Both the position numbers and the translations under genes were made by a program. A stretch of 64,000 bases of DNA from Bacteroides sp. (lineage in GTDB: Bacteria; Bacteroidota; Bacteroidia; Bacteroidales; Muribaculaceae), in contig JAAVEO010000040.1 of assembly GCA_014801225.1 (NCBI GenBank), positions 1 to 64,000 on the forward strand. The letters are read 5' to 3'. The notes under the pieces were generated by a model. The model saw nothing but the letters and a program-made list of their open reading frames with translations, did no database searches and was not told the origin of the DNA. Shown here one piece after another: positions 35,168 through 44,126 of the stretch (the stretch's first letter is position 1; every line of letters starts with the position of its first letter).

Positions 35168-36289
35168 TTAAGCGTCCTGCTCGGAGCCAGCAAATTCCAT
35201 AAGGTAGGCCTTGATAAAGTCGTCGATTTCCCCATCCATCACGCGGTTTACGTCGGAAGTCTGATAGTTGGTGCGATGATCTTTTACGCGACGGTCATCG
35301 AATACGTAACTTCTGATCTGGCTGCCCCATTCAATTTTCTTCTTTCCGGCCTCTACTTTCGCCTGTTCCTCAAGACGATGATTCATCTCTTTCTCATAGA
35401 GTATGGAGCGAAGGTGGCGGAGAGCGTTCTCCTTATTCTTGGGCTGGTCACGGGTTTCGGTGTTCTCGATAAGAATCTCTTCCTCCTCACCGGTGTAAGG
35501 GTCTTTGTACTGATAGCGCAGACGCACACCGGATTCCACCTTGTTCACATTCTGACCGCCGGCACCACCGGAACGGAATGTATCCCAAGATATACGGGCT
35601 TGCTCTACATTAATCTCGATAGTATCGTCAACGAGGGGAGTCACGAATACCGAGGCAAACGAAGTCATGCGCTTCCCTTGGGCATTGTAAGGGCTAACGC
35701 GCACGAGACGATGCACACCGTTCTCACTCTTGAGGAAGCCGTAGGCGTAATCTCCTTCAATATTGATAGTGACTGACTTTATACCGGCATCATCTCCTTC
35801 GAGAAGTTGAGCGATAGAAGTCTTGTAGCCATGACGCTCGGCATAGCGAAGATATAGACGCATAAGCATCTGAGCCCAGTCCTGACTTTCAGTACCGCCT
35901 GCTCCGGAATTTATTTTAAGTACCACTCCGAGCTTATCCTCTTCACGGCGTAGCATATTGCGAAGTTCAAGTTTCTCGAGATTCTCTATTACAGAGGCAT
36001 ACTGAGCGTCTACTTCCTCTTCGGATACGAGACCCTCCTTCACAAAATCGAAGGCGAGCTCCAATTCCTCAGTCTGCTTTTCAAGCGCTTCGTAAGAATC
36101 GATCCAGAAATGCAATTCCTTGATCTTACGCATCTGGGCCTCGGCTTTAGTGCGATCTTCCCAAAAATCGGTCACATGGGTGCGGAGTTCCTCCTCCTCC
36201 ACCTCTATTTTCTTGCTGTCGATATCAAGATAGCGTCTGAGAGCGTTCCTGCGCTCCAACGCATCTTTCAGCTGGTCTTGTGTCGTCAT
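35168..36289 (-). CDS. prfB: Peptide chain release factor 2
   Basis: 373 residues in a single frame. The GGQ loop RSGGAGGQNVNKVES catalyses peptide release, and HRLVRVSPYNAQGKRMTSFASVFV carries SPY where many RF2 proteins have the SPF stop-codon reader. It ends translation at UGA and UAA. The usual programmed frameshift near codon 25 is absent: the sequence reads CGC TAT CTT GAT ATC straight through (RRYLDID) with no in-frame UGA. It follows the acyl-CoA ligase gene by 23 bases and is probably cotranscribed with it. Confidence 0.95.
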   Translation of the reverse strand: MTTQDQLKDALERRNALRRYLDIDSKKIEVEEEELRTHVTDFWEDRTKAEAQMRKIKELHFWIDSYEALEKQTEELELAFDFVKEGLVSEEEVDAQYASVIENLEKLELRNMLRREEDKLGVVLKINSGAGGTESQDWAQMLMRLYLRYAERHGYKTSIAQLLEGDDAGIKSVTINIEGDYAYGFLKSENGVHRLVRVSPYNAQGKRMTSFASVFVTPLVDDTIEINVEQARISWDTFRSGGAGGQNVNKVESGVRLRYQYKDPYTGEEEEILIENTETRDQPKNKENALRHLRSILYEKEMNHRLEEQAKVEAGKKKIEWGSQIRSYVFDDRRVKDHRTNYQTSDVNRVMDGEIDDFIKAYLMEFAGSEQDA

Positions 36290-36312
36290 TATTTATCGTT
36301 GGTCTTATTTTA

Positions 36313-38130
36313 TTATTCTTCTGGATACATTGCCTCGATTTCCTTTTCGTAGCGTTTGGCTACAATAGAGCGGCGTACCTTCATAGTGTTGGTCACTTCG
36401 CCATTCATGATAGAGAAATGATGAGGAAGCAATGTTATTTTCTTTATCTTCTCATAGCCCGCCACATCTTTCTGCACCTCGTCAATCTGCTTCATTACAA
36501 ATTCATTGGTACGGGGATCAGATACGAATTTTTCAGTGTCCGAAATATCCATGCCTTGTTTCTCTCCCCAAGCGCGAAGCTGACCGAAATCGGGCACCAC
36601 CAAAGCCGTAACATACTTGCGACGGTCGCCGATGATAGCCACGCAGTCAATATATTTATTTTCAGCCAGACGGCTTTCGAGCATTTGCGGAGCAATATAT
36701 TTGCCATTTGAAGTCTTGAAAAGATCCTTCACTCTCTCTGTGAGAACCAGGGCTCCTCCGCGTGTGAAGTAGCCGGCATCTCCCGTGCGGAAAAAACCAT
36801 CCTCCGTGAAGGCCTCTGCATTGGCCTTGGGATTATTGTAATAGCCGGGAGTTACCGTGGGGCCTTTCACGAGTATTTCCCCATTCTTGTCGATCCTCAC
36901 TTCAACGCCGGGGAGAAGAACGCCTACTGTGCCTATCTCATAATCCACATCTGGGAAGCAACTCACGGTAGCTGTCGTCTCGCTCAAGCCATATCCTACC
37001 ACGATATCGATACCTACCGATCGCATGAATTCTACAATACGATCGCTGAGTGGCGCCCCTGCGGTGGGGAACATATTCGGATCGGGTATGCCGATAGCAT
37101 GTTTCAGACGGCTGAATATCTTACGATCCCAAAAATTGTATTCTTTCTCTATCAGCCAAGGCACCTTTTTCCCAAGACGGCAATAGTCAAGATTGCGTTT
37201 GCGTCCTACAGCGAGAGCCCGCTTCACCATCATTCGTGCCATTGGCGACATTTCAGCGATCTTCTCCTTGACTCCGGCATATACTTTCTCCCAGAATCGG
37301 GGCACACAACACATGATATTGGGATGTACGCTATGTATAGTCTCCTGTATATTACGCGGATCATAGTTTACAGCTATCGCCAATCCTTTTGACAGGCAAT
37401 AAAAGCACCATGCCTTCTCCAGAATATGACTCATGGGGAGGAACGCCATGGAGAGATCCGTATCATGTACGCGGCGGAGAAGCTTTAGATGGGCTCCGAT
37501 TGCTGCGTCATAGTTGGCATGAGTGATGCAGACTCCTTTAGGTTCGCCCGTTGTGCCGGAAGTATAGATAAGTGTGGCCATATCTTCGGGCAGACCCCGG
37601 GAGGAACGGGCATCGACTTCTTTCCGGATATCATCTCCGGCCTCCATGCCGAGATGAATGAAATCATCCCAGAAGATAGAGATATCATCGTCCGAACGAA
37701 GTTCGAGGCCGTCATTCTTGAAAATTACTATTCGCGAGATGCCGCCATATTTCTTCCAGTAGTTGTAGGCCAGAGGGTATTGATGACTGTCACCGACGAA
37801 GAGCACTTTCGCTCCTCCATCTTTGACAATGAAGTCAAACTGCTCCTGGCTGCTACTCGCATAAAGAGGAATGGAAGCCAACCGGTTGCGGAAAGCTCCG
37901 AGTTCCGTAATTAGAATCTGAGGCGTGTTGGGAGAGCAGATTGCTATAGTATCCTTTTCCAACAGACCGAGATTTGCGAGCGCTCGCGCGGCCACATCTA
38001 CCTGAGTGGCGAATTCCTCCCAGGATGTGGAAAGCCATTCGCCATCCTTGCGCCAGCAGAAGCGATAAGCTTCGCGGTCGCGATAGCGGGCGGCCTGACG
38101 CGGAATGAGTTCTACTAATTTATTAGGCAT
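36313..38130 (-). CDS. Long-chain acyl-CoA synthetase (AMP-binding enzyme)
   Basis: 605 residues. ATLIYTSGTTGEPKGVCITHAN is the AMP-binding signature, with VVGYGLSETTATVSCFP, GFFRTGDAGYFTRGGALVLTERVKDLFKTSNGKYIAPQMLE as the later adenylate-forming motifs. It should activate fatty acids to acyl-CoA at the membrane's inner face, feeding lipid synthesis or breakdown. Length and motif order match the FadD15-like branch common in Bacteroidota. It is the first gene of a two-gene unit with prfB. Confidence 0.9.
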   Translation of the reverse strand: MPNKLVELIPRQAARYRDREAYRFCWRKDGEWLSTSWEEFATQVDVAARALANLGLLEKDTIAICSPNTPQILITELGAFRNRLASIPLYASSSQEQFDFIVKDGGAKVLFVGDSHQYPLAYNYWKKYGGISRIVIFKNDGLELRSDDDISIFWDDFIHLGMEAGDDIRKEVDARSSRGLPEDMATLIYTSGTTGEPKGVCITHANYDAAIGAHLKLLRRVHDTDLSMAFLPMSHILEKAWCFYCLSKGLAIAVNYDPRNIQETIHSVHPNIMCCVPRFWEKVYAGVKEKIAEMSPMARMMVKRALAVGRKRNLDYCRLGKKVPWLIEKEYNFWDRKIFSRLKHAIGIPDPNMFPTAGAPLSDRIVEFMRSVGIDIVVGYGLSETTATVSCFPDVDYEIGTVGVLLPGVEVRIDKNGEILVKGPTVTPGYYNNPKANAEAFTEDGFFRTGDAGYFTRGGALVLTERVKDLFKTSNGKYIAPQMLESRLAENKYIDCVAIIGDRRKYVTALVVPDFGQLRAWGEKQGMDISDTEKFVSDPRTNEFVMKQIDEVQKDVAGYEKIKKITLLPHHFSIMNGEVTNTMKVRRSIVAKRYEKEIEAMYPEE

Positions 38131-38174
38131 ATTATTGGTGTTCGCACGTTTGAATGCGGACTCTGTTCAAACTG

Positions 38175-38182
38175 CAAAGTTA
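38175..38182 (-). promoter_or_regulatory. -7 box for the acyl-CoA ligase/prfB unit
   Basis: TAACTTTG on the minus strand, about 45 bases before the ATG at 38130; no clear -33. Confidence 0.5.
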
Positions 38183-38256
38183 GCAAAAAATCCCGACATC
38201 TGCTATTTTCAGTTTTTTTAGTGTGGAAGCATAGACATATTACCGATTATTTTGTT

Positions 38257-38264
38257 TATTTTTG
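38257..38264 (+). promoter_or_regulatory. -7 box for the first DUF1573 gene
   Basis: TATTTTTG on the plus strand, about 32 bases before the ATG at 38296. Confidence 0.45.
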
Positions 38265-38295
38265 CAGAAGGTTTTGCAAAATCAAATTTACAATA

Positions 38296-38736
38296 ATGAA
38301 GAAAAAAAGTAAAAGATTCATAGGAGCCGCTTTCCCGGCCATTATGGCGGCTGTATTTGCCGCAGTGATTTTATTAGCCCTGCCTGCCGATGCCAAGAAG
38401 AAAAAATCGGGAGGCAATGCCATAGCGAGCTTTACGGAGACTGTCTTTGACTTTGGCAATATCAAAGAAGATGGCGGCCCCGTAAGTCATGATTTCGAGT
38501 TCGTGAATACTGGCAACGGAAATCTCGTGATCCTTGACGCTACGGCAGAATGTGGCTGTACACGTCCGGAATATCCGAAGAATCCGGTGGCACCGGGTAA
38601 AAAGAATAAAATCAGGGTGACTTATAATCCTATAGCCCGCCCGGGAGCTTTCACGAAGCAGGTGACAGTACGCACTAACGGCGATCAGCGCAAGATTCGC
38701 CTTAAAATTCGTGGAAACGTAATTCCTAAGAAGTAA
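38296..38736 (+). CDS. DUF1573 exported protein (single domain)
   Basis: 146 residues from ATG 38296. An earlier in-frame ATG at 38221 would translate the promoter region and is rejected. A basic start and hydrophobic stretch (AAFPAIMAAVFAAVILLALPADA) form a signal peptide. The mature domain has FDFGNIKEDGGPVSHDFEFVN, ATAECGCTRPEYP and NPIARPGAFTKQVTV, the DUF1573 beta-sandwich pattern with its conserved CGC. The family is abundant in Bacteroidota, periplasmic, of unknown function. The next gene is a larger relative. Confidence 0.85.
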   Translation: MKKKSKRFIGAAFPAIMAAVFAAVILLALPADAKKKKSGGNAIASFTETVFDFGNIKEDGGPVSHDFEFVNTGNGNLVILDATAECGCTRPEYPKNPVAPGKKNKIRVTYNPIARPGAFTKQVTVRTNGDQRKIRLKIRGNVIPKK

Positions 38737-38780
38737 TATCTCCACGAGTTGCATCTACACATAATCTGATTCTCAGAGAT

Positions 38781-39887
38781 ATGATTTTAAGAACATCGTG
38801 CTTTTCCATGCGCTCCATCCTTTCGGGAGCCATGATGCTTTTAGCCACACTCCCTTCATTCGCGCAGATAGAATGGCTCTCCACTGAGTATGATTTCGGC
38901 ACTTTTCCGGAGGCCGGAGGCCCGCGCTCCGGAGAAGTGCGCTTCATCAATCGTGGTAAGCAGCCGACGATGATAAATAATGTCCGTCTCACATGTGGCT
39001 GTACCTCTGAAGCTCACACCGAAGGGGAGATAGCCCCGGGCGACACAGCCCGGGTAAGATTCACCTACAATCCGATAGGACGCCCCGGACGTTTCGAAAA
39101 GTCGATAAAGGTATATACGGGTGTTGACAACGACCTTACTACCGTAAAGATGAAGGGCACTGTCATCGGTACTCCTCAGACTCTCTCCACGGAATATCCA
39201 TTCGAGGTCGGGCCATTGCGTCTCAGTGGCAAGTCAGTGGATTTCGGTAAAGTGCGCTACGGCTCTTCCCGACATCAATTCATAGTAGTCTATAATCAGA
39301 GTTCTTCTCCCATCCATCCGGTATGGAAAGCGGATGAGGGTCTTGATGTGAATATCTCCACACCGGATATTCCGCCCGGCGAATTGGCTACTATCAGCAT
39401 CTATTTCAACAGTCGTGAGCAGTCGGAGATGGGACCTGTGGCCTATACGGTCGCAATTTCTCCCGATGTATCTATGCCGGATCAAGTATTCGCAATTCCC
39501 ATACGTGGTGAGATTCAACCGGATACTGAACATCTTACCGATGAACAGATAGCCAATGGCCCTCGTGCGGAGGTACAGCCACGTAAGGTGGATTTAGGCA
39601 TTGTCAATCTTTCCCGTACCAAGCATTCGGAGACTTTCCCGATTGATTTCGTGATAGCCAACGAAGGAAAGTCCACTCTCAATATCATGCGCATATTCGG
39701 CAAGGATGTACCGGTGCGTGTGCGTCGCTTTCCTTCATCCATAAGGCCGGGAAAGACCGGAAAGGCCGAGACTACCATAAATCTACGTAAGATTCCTGCC
39801 GGACCGTTCAATTTCAAGATCGAGGTGATGACCGATGATCCCATCCATCCCGTGACAGTGCTCTCCGTATGCGGAGAGATTGAATGA
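38781..39887 (+). CDS. DUF1573 exported protein (larger, multi-domain)
   Basis: 368 residues with a signal peptide ending near residue 29 (LATLPSFAQ). The first domain repeats the DUF1573 signature (YDFGTFPEAGGPRSGEVRFIN, CGCTSEAHT, NPIGRPGRFEKSI). Two further immunoglobulin-like segments follow (about residues 150-240 and 265-368, the last with VDLGIVNLSRTKHSE). It is 44 bases after the single-domain relative and probably in the same transcript. Periplasmic; function unknown. Confidence 0.82.
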   Translation: MILRTSCFSMRSILSGAMMLLATLPSFAQIEWLSTEYDFGTFPEAGGPRSGEVRFINRGKQPTMINNVRLTCGCTSEAHTEGEIAPGDTARVRFTYNPIGRPGRFEKSIKVYTGVDNDLTTVKMKGTVIGTPQTLSTEYPFEVGPLRLSGKSVDFGKVRYGSSRHQFIVVYNQSSSPIHPVWKADEGLDVNISTPDIPPGELATISIYFNSREQSEMGPVAYTVAISPDVSMPDQVFAIPIRGEIQPDTEHLTDEQIANGPRAEVQPRKVDLGIVNLSRTKHSETFPIDFVIANEGKSTLNIMRIFGKDVPVRVRRFPSSIRPGKTGKAETTINLRKIPAGPFNFKIEVMTDDPIHPVTVLSVCGEIE

Positions 39888-39937
39888 ATATCTTTAAATT
39901 AAATAATACAACCTTTAGAATTCTGCAATACCATATC

Positions 39938-41032
39938 ATGGAACATCCCGAAAATAATGAAGAATACAAGGGCCTTACCGTAAACCACGGTGTCAGCTCC
40001 CAACCAATAGTAAATCCTTACCGTAGGACACGTGCCCGCAAGCGTTCGCTTACGGCAGCCGAATATGTGGAAGGTATCCGCAAGGGTGATGTCAGTGTGC
40101 TCGGTCAAGCTGTCACTCTCGTGGAAAGTACAGCCGATGCTCATCAGGCGATTGCTCAGGAAGTGATTGAGAAATGTCTTCCTTATAGCGGTAATTCCAA
40201 GAGAATCGGTATCACCGGAGTGCCGGGTGCCGGCAAATCTACATCTATCGATGTGTTTGGTCTTCACGTAATCGGCAAGGGAGGGAAACTGGCTGTTCTG
40301 GCTATCGACCCTTCGAGCGAGCGTACACGTGGTAGTATCCTCGGCGACAAGACCCGCATGGAGAAGCTCTCACAGCAAAAGGAAGCCTTCATTCGCCCTT
40401 CCCCCTCGGCAGGAAGTCTGGGTGGTGTGGCTCGAAAGACTCGCGAGACTATTGTGCTCTGCGAGGCTGCCGGTTATGACAACATCTTCGTTGAGACGGT
40501 AGGTGTAGGTCAGAGTGAGACTGCTGTCCATTCCATGGTAGATTTCTTCCTGCTTATCCAGCTTGCAGGCACAGGGGATGAGTTGCAGGGTATTAAACGC
40601 GGCATCATGGAGATGGCTGATGGTATAGTTATCAATAAATGTGACGGTGATAATATCGAACGTGCCAAACTGGCTGCCGCGCAGTTCAGTAACGCACTTC
40701 ATCTATTTCCGCCCACACCTTCGAAATGGCGTCCGGAAGTGCTTACCTATAGCGGATACTTCGATCTTGGAATCGACAAGGTATGGGATATGATCGACCG
40801 CTACTTTGAGTATGTGAAACGTACAGGCTATTTCGAGCGTAAGCGCAACGAACAGGAGAAATACTGGATGATCGAGACTATCAATGAGCAGCTCTTGGGG
40901 CAATTCTATCACAATCCTGAAATTAAATCGCTTCTCGAGCAGAAGGAGCTCCGTGTGCTCAACAACGAGCAATCGAGTTTCACTGCGGCACGCGATGTGC
41001 TCGACCATTATTACGGCACCCTCCGCAAGTGA
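39938..41032 (+). CDS. meaB: MeaB/ArgK-type GTPase of methylmalonyl-CoA mutase
   Basis: 364 residues from ATG 39938 (MEHPENNEEYKG). A farther ATG at 39884 overlaps the previous stop but adds residues outside the family pattern. ITGVPGAGKSTSIDVFG is the P-loop; LAIDPSSERTRGSILGDKTRM, FVETVGVGQSE and VINKCDGDN are the remaining G3E-GTPase motifs. It protects and reloads B12-dependent methylmalonyl-CoA mutase in propionate metabolism, a key fermentation route in Bacteroidales. The mutase genes are not in the window. Confidence 0.93.
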   Translation: MEHPENNEEYKGLTVNHGVSSQPIVNPYRRTRARKRSLTAAEYVEGIRKGDVSVLGQAVTLVESTADAHQAIAQEVIEKCLPYSGNSKRIGITGVPGAGKSTSIDVFGLHVIGKGGKLAVLAIDPSSERTRGSILGDKTRMEKLSQQKEAFIRPSPSAGSLGGVARKTRETIVLCEAAGYDNIFVETVGVGQSETAVHSMVDFFLLIQLAGTGDELQGIKRGIMEMADGIVINKCDGDNIERAKLAAAQFSNALHLFPPTPSKWRPEVLTYSGYFDLGIDKVWDMIDRYFEYVKRTGYFERKRNEQEKYWMIETINEQLLGQFYHNPEIKSLLEQKELRVLNNEQSSFTAARDVLDHYYGTLRK

Positions 41033-41036
41033 TACA

Positions 41037-41068
41037 TTTGACGGCTCGGATATTTTTGAGTAATTTTG
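41037..41068 (+). promoter_or_regulatory. Promoter of the GT39 operon
   Basis: TTTG (41037-41040), a 20-base spacer and TAATTTTG (41061-41068): one of the best promoter matches in the window. It lies four bases before the ATG at 41073. Confidence 0.65.
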
Positions 41069-41072
41069 CGAC

Positions 41073-42707
41073 ATGAATTCCAGCGCATTTCGTGACAAAG
41101 AGAATGTTGAAAGACTTCGTGGTAATGGCGACTACACTCGGATGAAGAGCCAATGGTGGCTCTACACAGCAGTACTCGTCGCGTTGCTTCCTTTGGTATT
41201 TCTGCGCGATTTCACACCCTCCAATGAACTCAGATATCTCAGCATAGCCGATGAATCGCTCCATATTGGGCGATGGTGGGCCTTCACCAATCATGGCTTG
41301 GCCTATGCCGACAAGCCCCCTCTCTATCTCTGGATAGTGATGTTAGGGAAATGGCTGTTCGGAAGCCATCAAATGTGGTTCTTGTCTCTCTTTTCCGTTA
41401 TTCCGGCCTTTGTGGTTACAGAGGTGATGAATAGATGGACATTCCGCCTCATGAAGCCGGAATTTCGAATTGTGGCCGCAATGATGCTCCTTTCTTGCGG
41501 ATTGTTCCTCGGTATGTGCATCGTGTTGCGCATGGATATGCTTATGACGATGTTTATCGTTCTGGCACTCCGGCGATTTGAAATATTGATGCAGACTGAA
41601 GGGCGTGCATCTCTGAAATCCCGACTATTGTTTCCGATTTGGATTTTTCTCGCGGTCTTCTCCAAAGGCCCGATGGGTATTCTGATTCCCCTCGTGGCAA
41701 CCACTGTGTATCTTTGGCAGCAGCATCGACTTCGCACATGGGGATTCTATTGGGGCTGGCTCACATGGGGCGTACTCTTTATTCTTTGTGCATGCTGGTT
41801 TGGGGCGGTCTATGCCGAAGGGGGTACGGAGTATCTTGACAATCTGTTGGTGAAGCAGACTGTGGGACGCGGTGTCAATTCCTTTCATCATAAGGCGCCG
41901 GTATGGTATTATCTCACGTCCCTCCCATATACGCTACTTCCCTGGACTTTCCTTATCATCGGAAGTATTGTGGTGAGTATAATGAGGCGAAAGAAAGAGA
42001 GTTCGGCCACTGAACGATATTTTGTGACTATCATCTTGAGCACATTGGTGCTATTGTCGTTGATAAGTTCCAAGATTCAGGTGTATATGCTTCCGGCCTA
42101 TCCCTTTATGGTGTATGTGGCGGCGCTGGTGAGCTCCCGTCATTCACACTCGCGTTATGCCGCACTTGCTGTGATGATTCCGGTGTGTATGCTTGCCATA
42201 GCGGGTATTGCCGTAGGTATCTTATGGCTTAATCTTGACGGTGCATCCCGAAGATGGTGGATGCTTGTAGAGGCCGCCATATTGCTCGCAGGCACAACAG
42301 CCGCGTATTGGTGGCTTTATTGCTCTCGCAATCTTCGTGCTGCTGCATTCTCCCTTGGAGCCACATTGCTTGCATTGGTATTTGCGGCAGGATTTGCAGT
42401 GCAGGAGTTCAATCCTGACCTCGGCTATCGTGCGCTTGCCGGGAAAGGTAGCGAAGTCTCCGCCGCCAACGGAAATGCTCCTATAATCTGCCTGGATATC
42501 AATCGTCCGGAAAATATGGATGTATATTTCGGAGAGCGTACTTTCCGAATTGAGGAATCGCAGGATGGAGAGCGCTTCGTGCCGGGAGAGAACTGTGTGC
42601 TTCTCATTGATGCGGAGAATGTAGGGAATGTGGATGGCATTAAAGAAGAATGGCCCGTAGGGCGAAAATATAAGGTAGTGCTCGCACTTCCTTTTACTGA
42701 TGAATGA
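41073..42707 (+). CDS. GT39/ArnT-like membrane glycosyltransferase
   Basis: 544 residues with about 12 membrane spans. FTPSNELRYLSIADESL and YADKPPLYLWIVMLGKWLFG are the acidic and Pro-rich motifs of the PMT/ArnT family, which use polyprenyl-phosphate sugars in the periplasm. It likely transfers a sugar or aminosugar to lipid A, protein or another glycan. The next genes, a polyprenyl-phosphate GT2 and a LAB_N protein, form the rest of a lipid-glycan module. The first 23 residues are hydrophilic; the start may instead be Met24 (41142), giving a normal leader. Confidence 0.8.
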   Translation: MNSSAFRDKENVERLRGNGDYTRMKSQWWLYTAVLVALLPLVFLRDFTPSNELRYLSIADESLHIGRWWAFTNHGLAYADKPPLYLWIVMLGKWLFGSHQMWFLSLFSVIPAFVVTEVMNRWTFRLMKPEFRIVAAMMLLSCGLFLGMCIVLRMDMLMTMFIVLALRRFEILMQTEGRASLKSRLLFPIWIFLAVFSKGPMGILIPLVATTVYLWQQHRLRTWGFYWGWLTWGVLFILCACWFGAVYAEGGTEYLDNLLVKQTVGRGVNSFHHKAPVWYYLTSLPYTLLPWTFLIIGSIVVSIMRRKKESSATERYFVTIILSTLVLLSLISSKIQVYMLPAYPFMVYVAALVSSRHSHSRYAALAVMIPVCMLAIAGIAVGILWLNLDGASRRWWMLVEAAILLAGTTAAYWWLYCSRNLRAAAFSLGATLLALVFAAGFAVQEFNPDLGYRALAGKGSEVSAANGNAPIICLDINRPENMDVYFGERTFRIEESQDGERFVPGENCVLLIDAENVGNVDGIKEEWPVGRKYKVVLALPFTDE

Positions 42708-42710
42708 CAA

Positions 42711-43445
42711 ATGAACAAGACTGCTGATTATGAACTGACGGTGATCGTACCCGTCTACAACGAGGAAGACAATATGGAGGCCATCGAGAAGCGTATCGGA
42801 GCATGGCTCCCTACTTCGCCGGTGAAAAGTTGTGTGCTTCTCGTTGATGACGGTTCGTCAGATTCCAGCCTCGCGCGAATCAAGGAAATCTGCTCCCGCA
42901 ATCCGGATTTTTATTATCTCGCTTTTGCCCGTAATTGCGGTCTGAGCGCGGCTATTAAGGCCGGTATAGACGCGGCAGAATCGAGGATGGTGGGATATAT
43001 AGATGCCGACCTTCAGACAGATCCGGAGGATTTCAACCTCCTTATTCCTTACATTGGAGAATATGAGCTGAGTATGGGAATACGTGCCAACCGAAAGGAT
43101 ACCGGATGGAAGCGAATGCAGTCGAAGATAGCCAATGGGTTCCGTCGGTCCATGACCGGCGACGGTGTGACAGATACGGGTTGTCCCTTGAAAGTGATGC
43201 TCACGGCAAATGCGCGCCGTGTACCGTTCGTAAAGGGTATGCACCGTTTTCTTCCCGCTCTTTTCCAACTGCAGGGAGCCAAAGTGAAAGAAGTGCCCGT
43301 AAGGCATTATCCGCGTGTGGCCGGAAAATCGAAATTCAGTATGAGTAACCGCCTTATCGGACCTTTGCAGGATTGCTTCGCGTTCCGCTGGATGAAAGCT
43401 CGATGGTTCAACTATGAGATAGCCGACACTGACACCCGCAGATGA
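42711..43445 (+). CDS. Polyprenyl-phosphate glycosyltransferase (DPM1/ArnC-like GT2)
   Basis: 244 residues. ELTVIVPVYNEEDNMEAIEKRI, VLLVDDGSSDSSLARIKEI and VGYIDADLQTDPEDF are the DPM1-type GT2 motifs, followed by RVAGKSKFSMSNRLIGP. Unlike ArnC it lacks long C-terminal membrane helices, so it is the soluble form. It should load a sugar on polyprenyl phosphate for the GT39 enzyme encoded just before. The stop overlaps the next start (ATGA). Confidence 0.88.
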   Translation: MNKTADYELTVIVPVYNEEDNMEAIEKRIGAWLPTSPVKSCVLLVDDGSSDSSLARIKEICSRNPDFYYLAFARNCGLSAAIKAGIDAAESRMVGYIDADLQTDPEDFNLLIPYIGEYELSMGIRANRKDTGWKRMQSKIANGFRRSMTGDGVTDTGCPLKVMLTANARRVPFVKGMHRFLPALFQLQGAKVKEVPVRHYPRVAGKSKFSMSNRLIGPLQDCFAFRWMKARWFNYEIADTDTRR

Positions 43446-44089
43446 ACTGGATAATTTACGGCATAGGATTTTTGGCGCAGGGCTTCTTCTCGGCCCGTAT
43501 CCTCGTACAATGGATTATGTCGGAGAGAGCGCGAAAAGTGCTGTCTCCGTCAATTTTCTGGATTCTAAGTATCTGTGGCAGTTATCTTCTCTGTCTCTAT
43601 GGATGGTTGCGCTCCGACTTTGCTATTGTCCTCGGTCAATTCATCTCATATTACGTATATCTCTGGAATCTCAAGGCTAAAGGGGTATGGAGCGCCACAC
43701 CTTCATGGTTACGGCTACTGCTCCTGGCTACCCCTATATTCGCCCTTTGCGGAGTAGCATTCGAGGGAGCTGCCGCATTTGAAAAATTCTTCCACAACGA
43801 AGATGTGCCGTTATGGCTGTTGATTTTCGGTTCGGCCGGACAAGTTATCTTCACCCTTCGCTTTCTCTACCAGTATTTCTACTCTTACCGACGTGGTGAA
43901 TCGGAATTGCCCCAAGGTTTCTGGATTCTATCCCTGATAGGGTCGTTAAGCATAGTCAGCTATGGCATCATCCGCCATGACCCGGTGCTTATAGTAGGAC
44001 AGAGCTTCGGTCTGGTAGCCTATATCCGCAATCTCATGATAGGCTGCCGGGCACATCGTCGAGCTAAATCTGAAACTTTATCTGAATAG
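43442..44089 (+). CDS. Membrane protein with two LAB_N domains
   Basis: 215 residues, about six membrane spans. Each half repeats a pattern: FFSARILVQWIMSERARKVLSP...SIFWILSICGSYLL and FTLRFLYQYFYSYRRGESELP...GFWILSLIGSLSI, followed by a DFAIVLGQFISYYVYLWNL or DPVLIVGQSFGLVAYIRNL segment. This is the lipid-A-disaccharide synthase N-terminal domain (LAB_N) found as a stand-alone integral membrane protein. Its role is unknown; with GT39 and DPM1-like partners a part in lipid-linked sugar handling is a fair guess. Confidence 0.8.
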   Translation: MNWIIYGIGFLAQGFFSARILVQWIMSERARKVLSPSIFWILSICGSYLLCLYGWLRSDFAIVLGQFISYYVYLWNLKAKGVWSATPSWLRLLLLATPIFALCGVAFEGAAAFEKFFHNEDVPLWLLIFGSAGQVIFTLRFLYQYFYSYRRGESELPQGFWILSLIGSLSIVSYGIIRHDPVLIVGQSFGLVAYIRNLMIGCRAHRRAKSETLSE

Positions 44090-44126
44090 TAAAGAATAAT
44101 TTTTGTAGGATACAAAGCATAGATTT

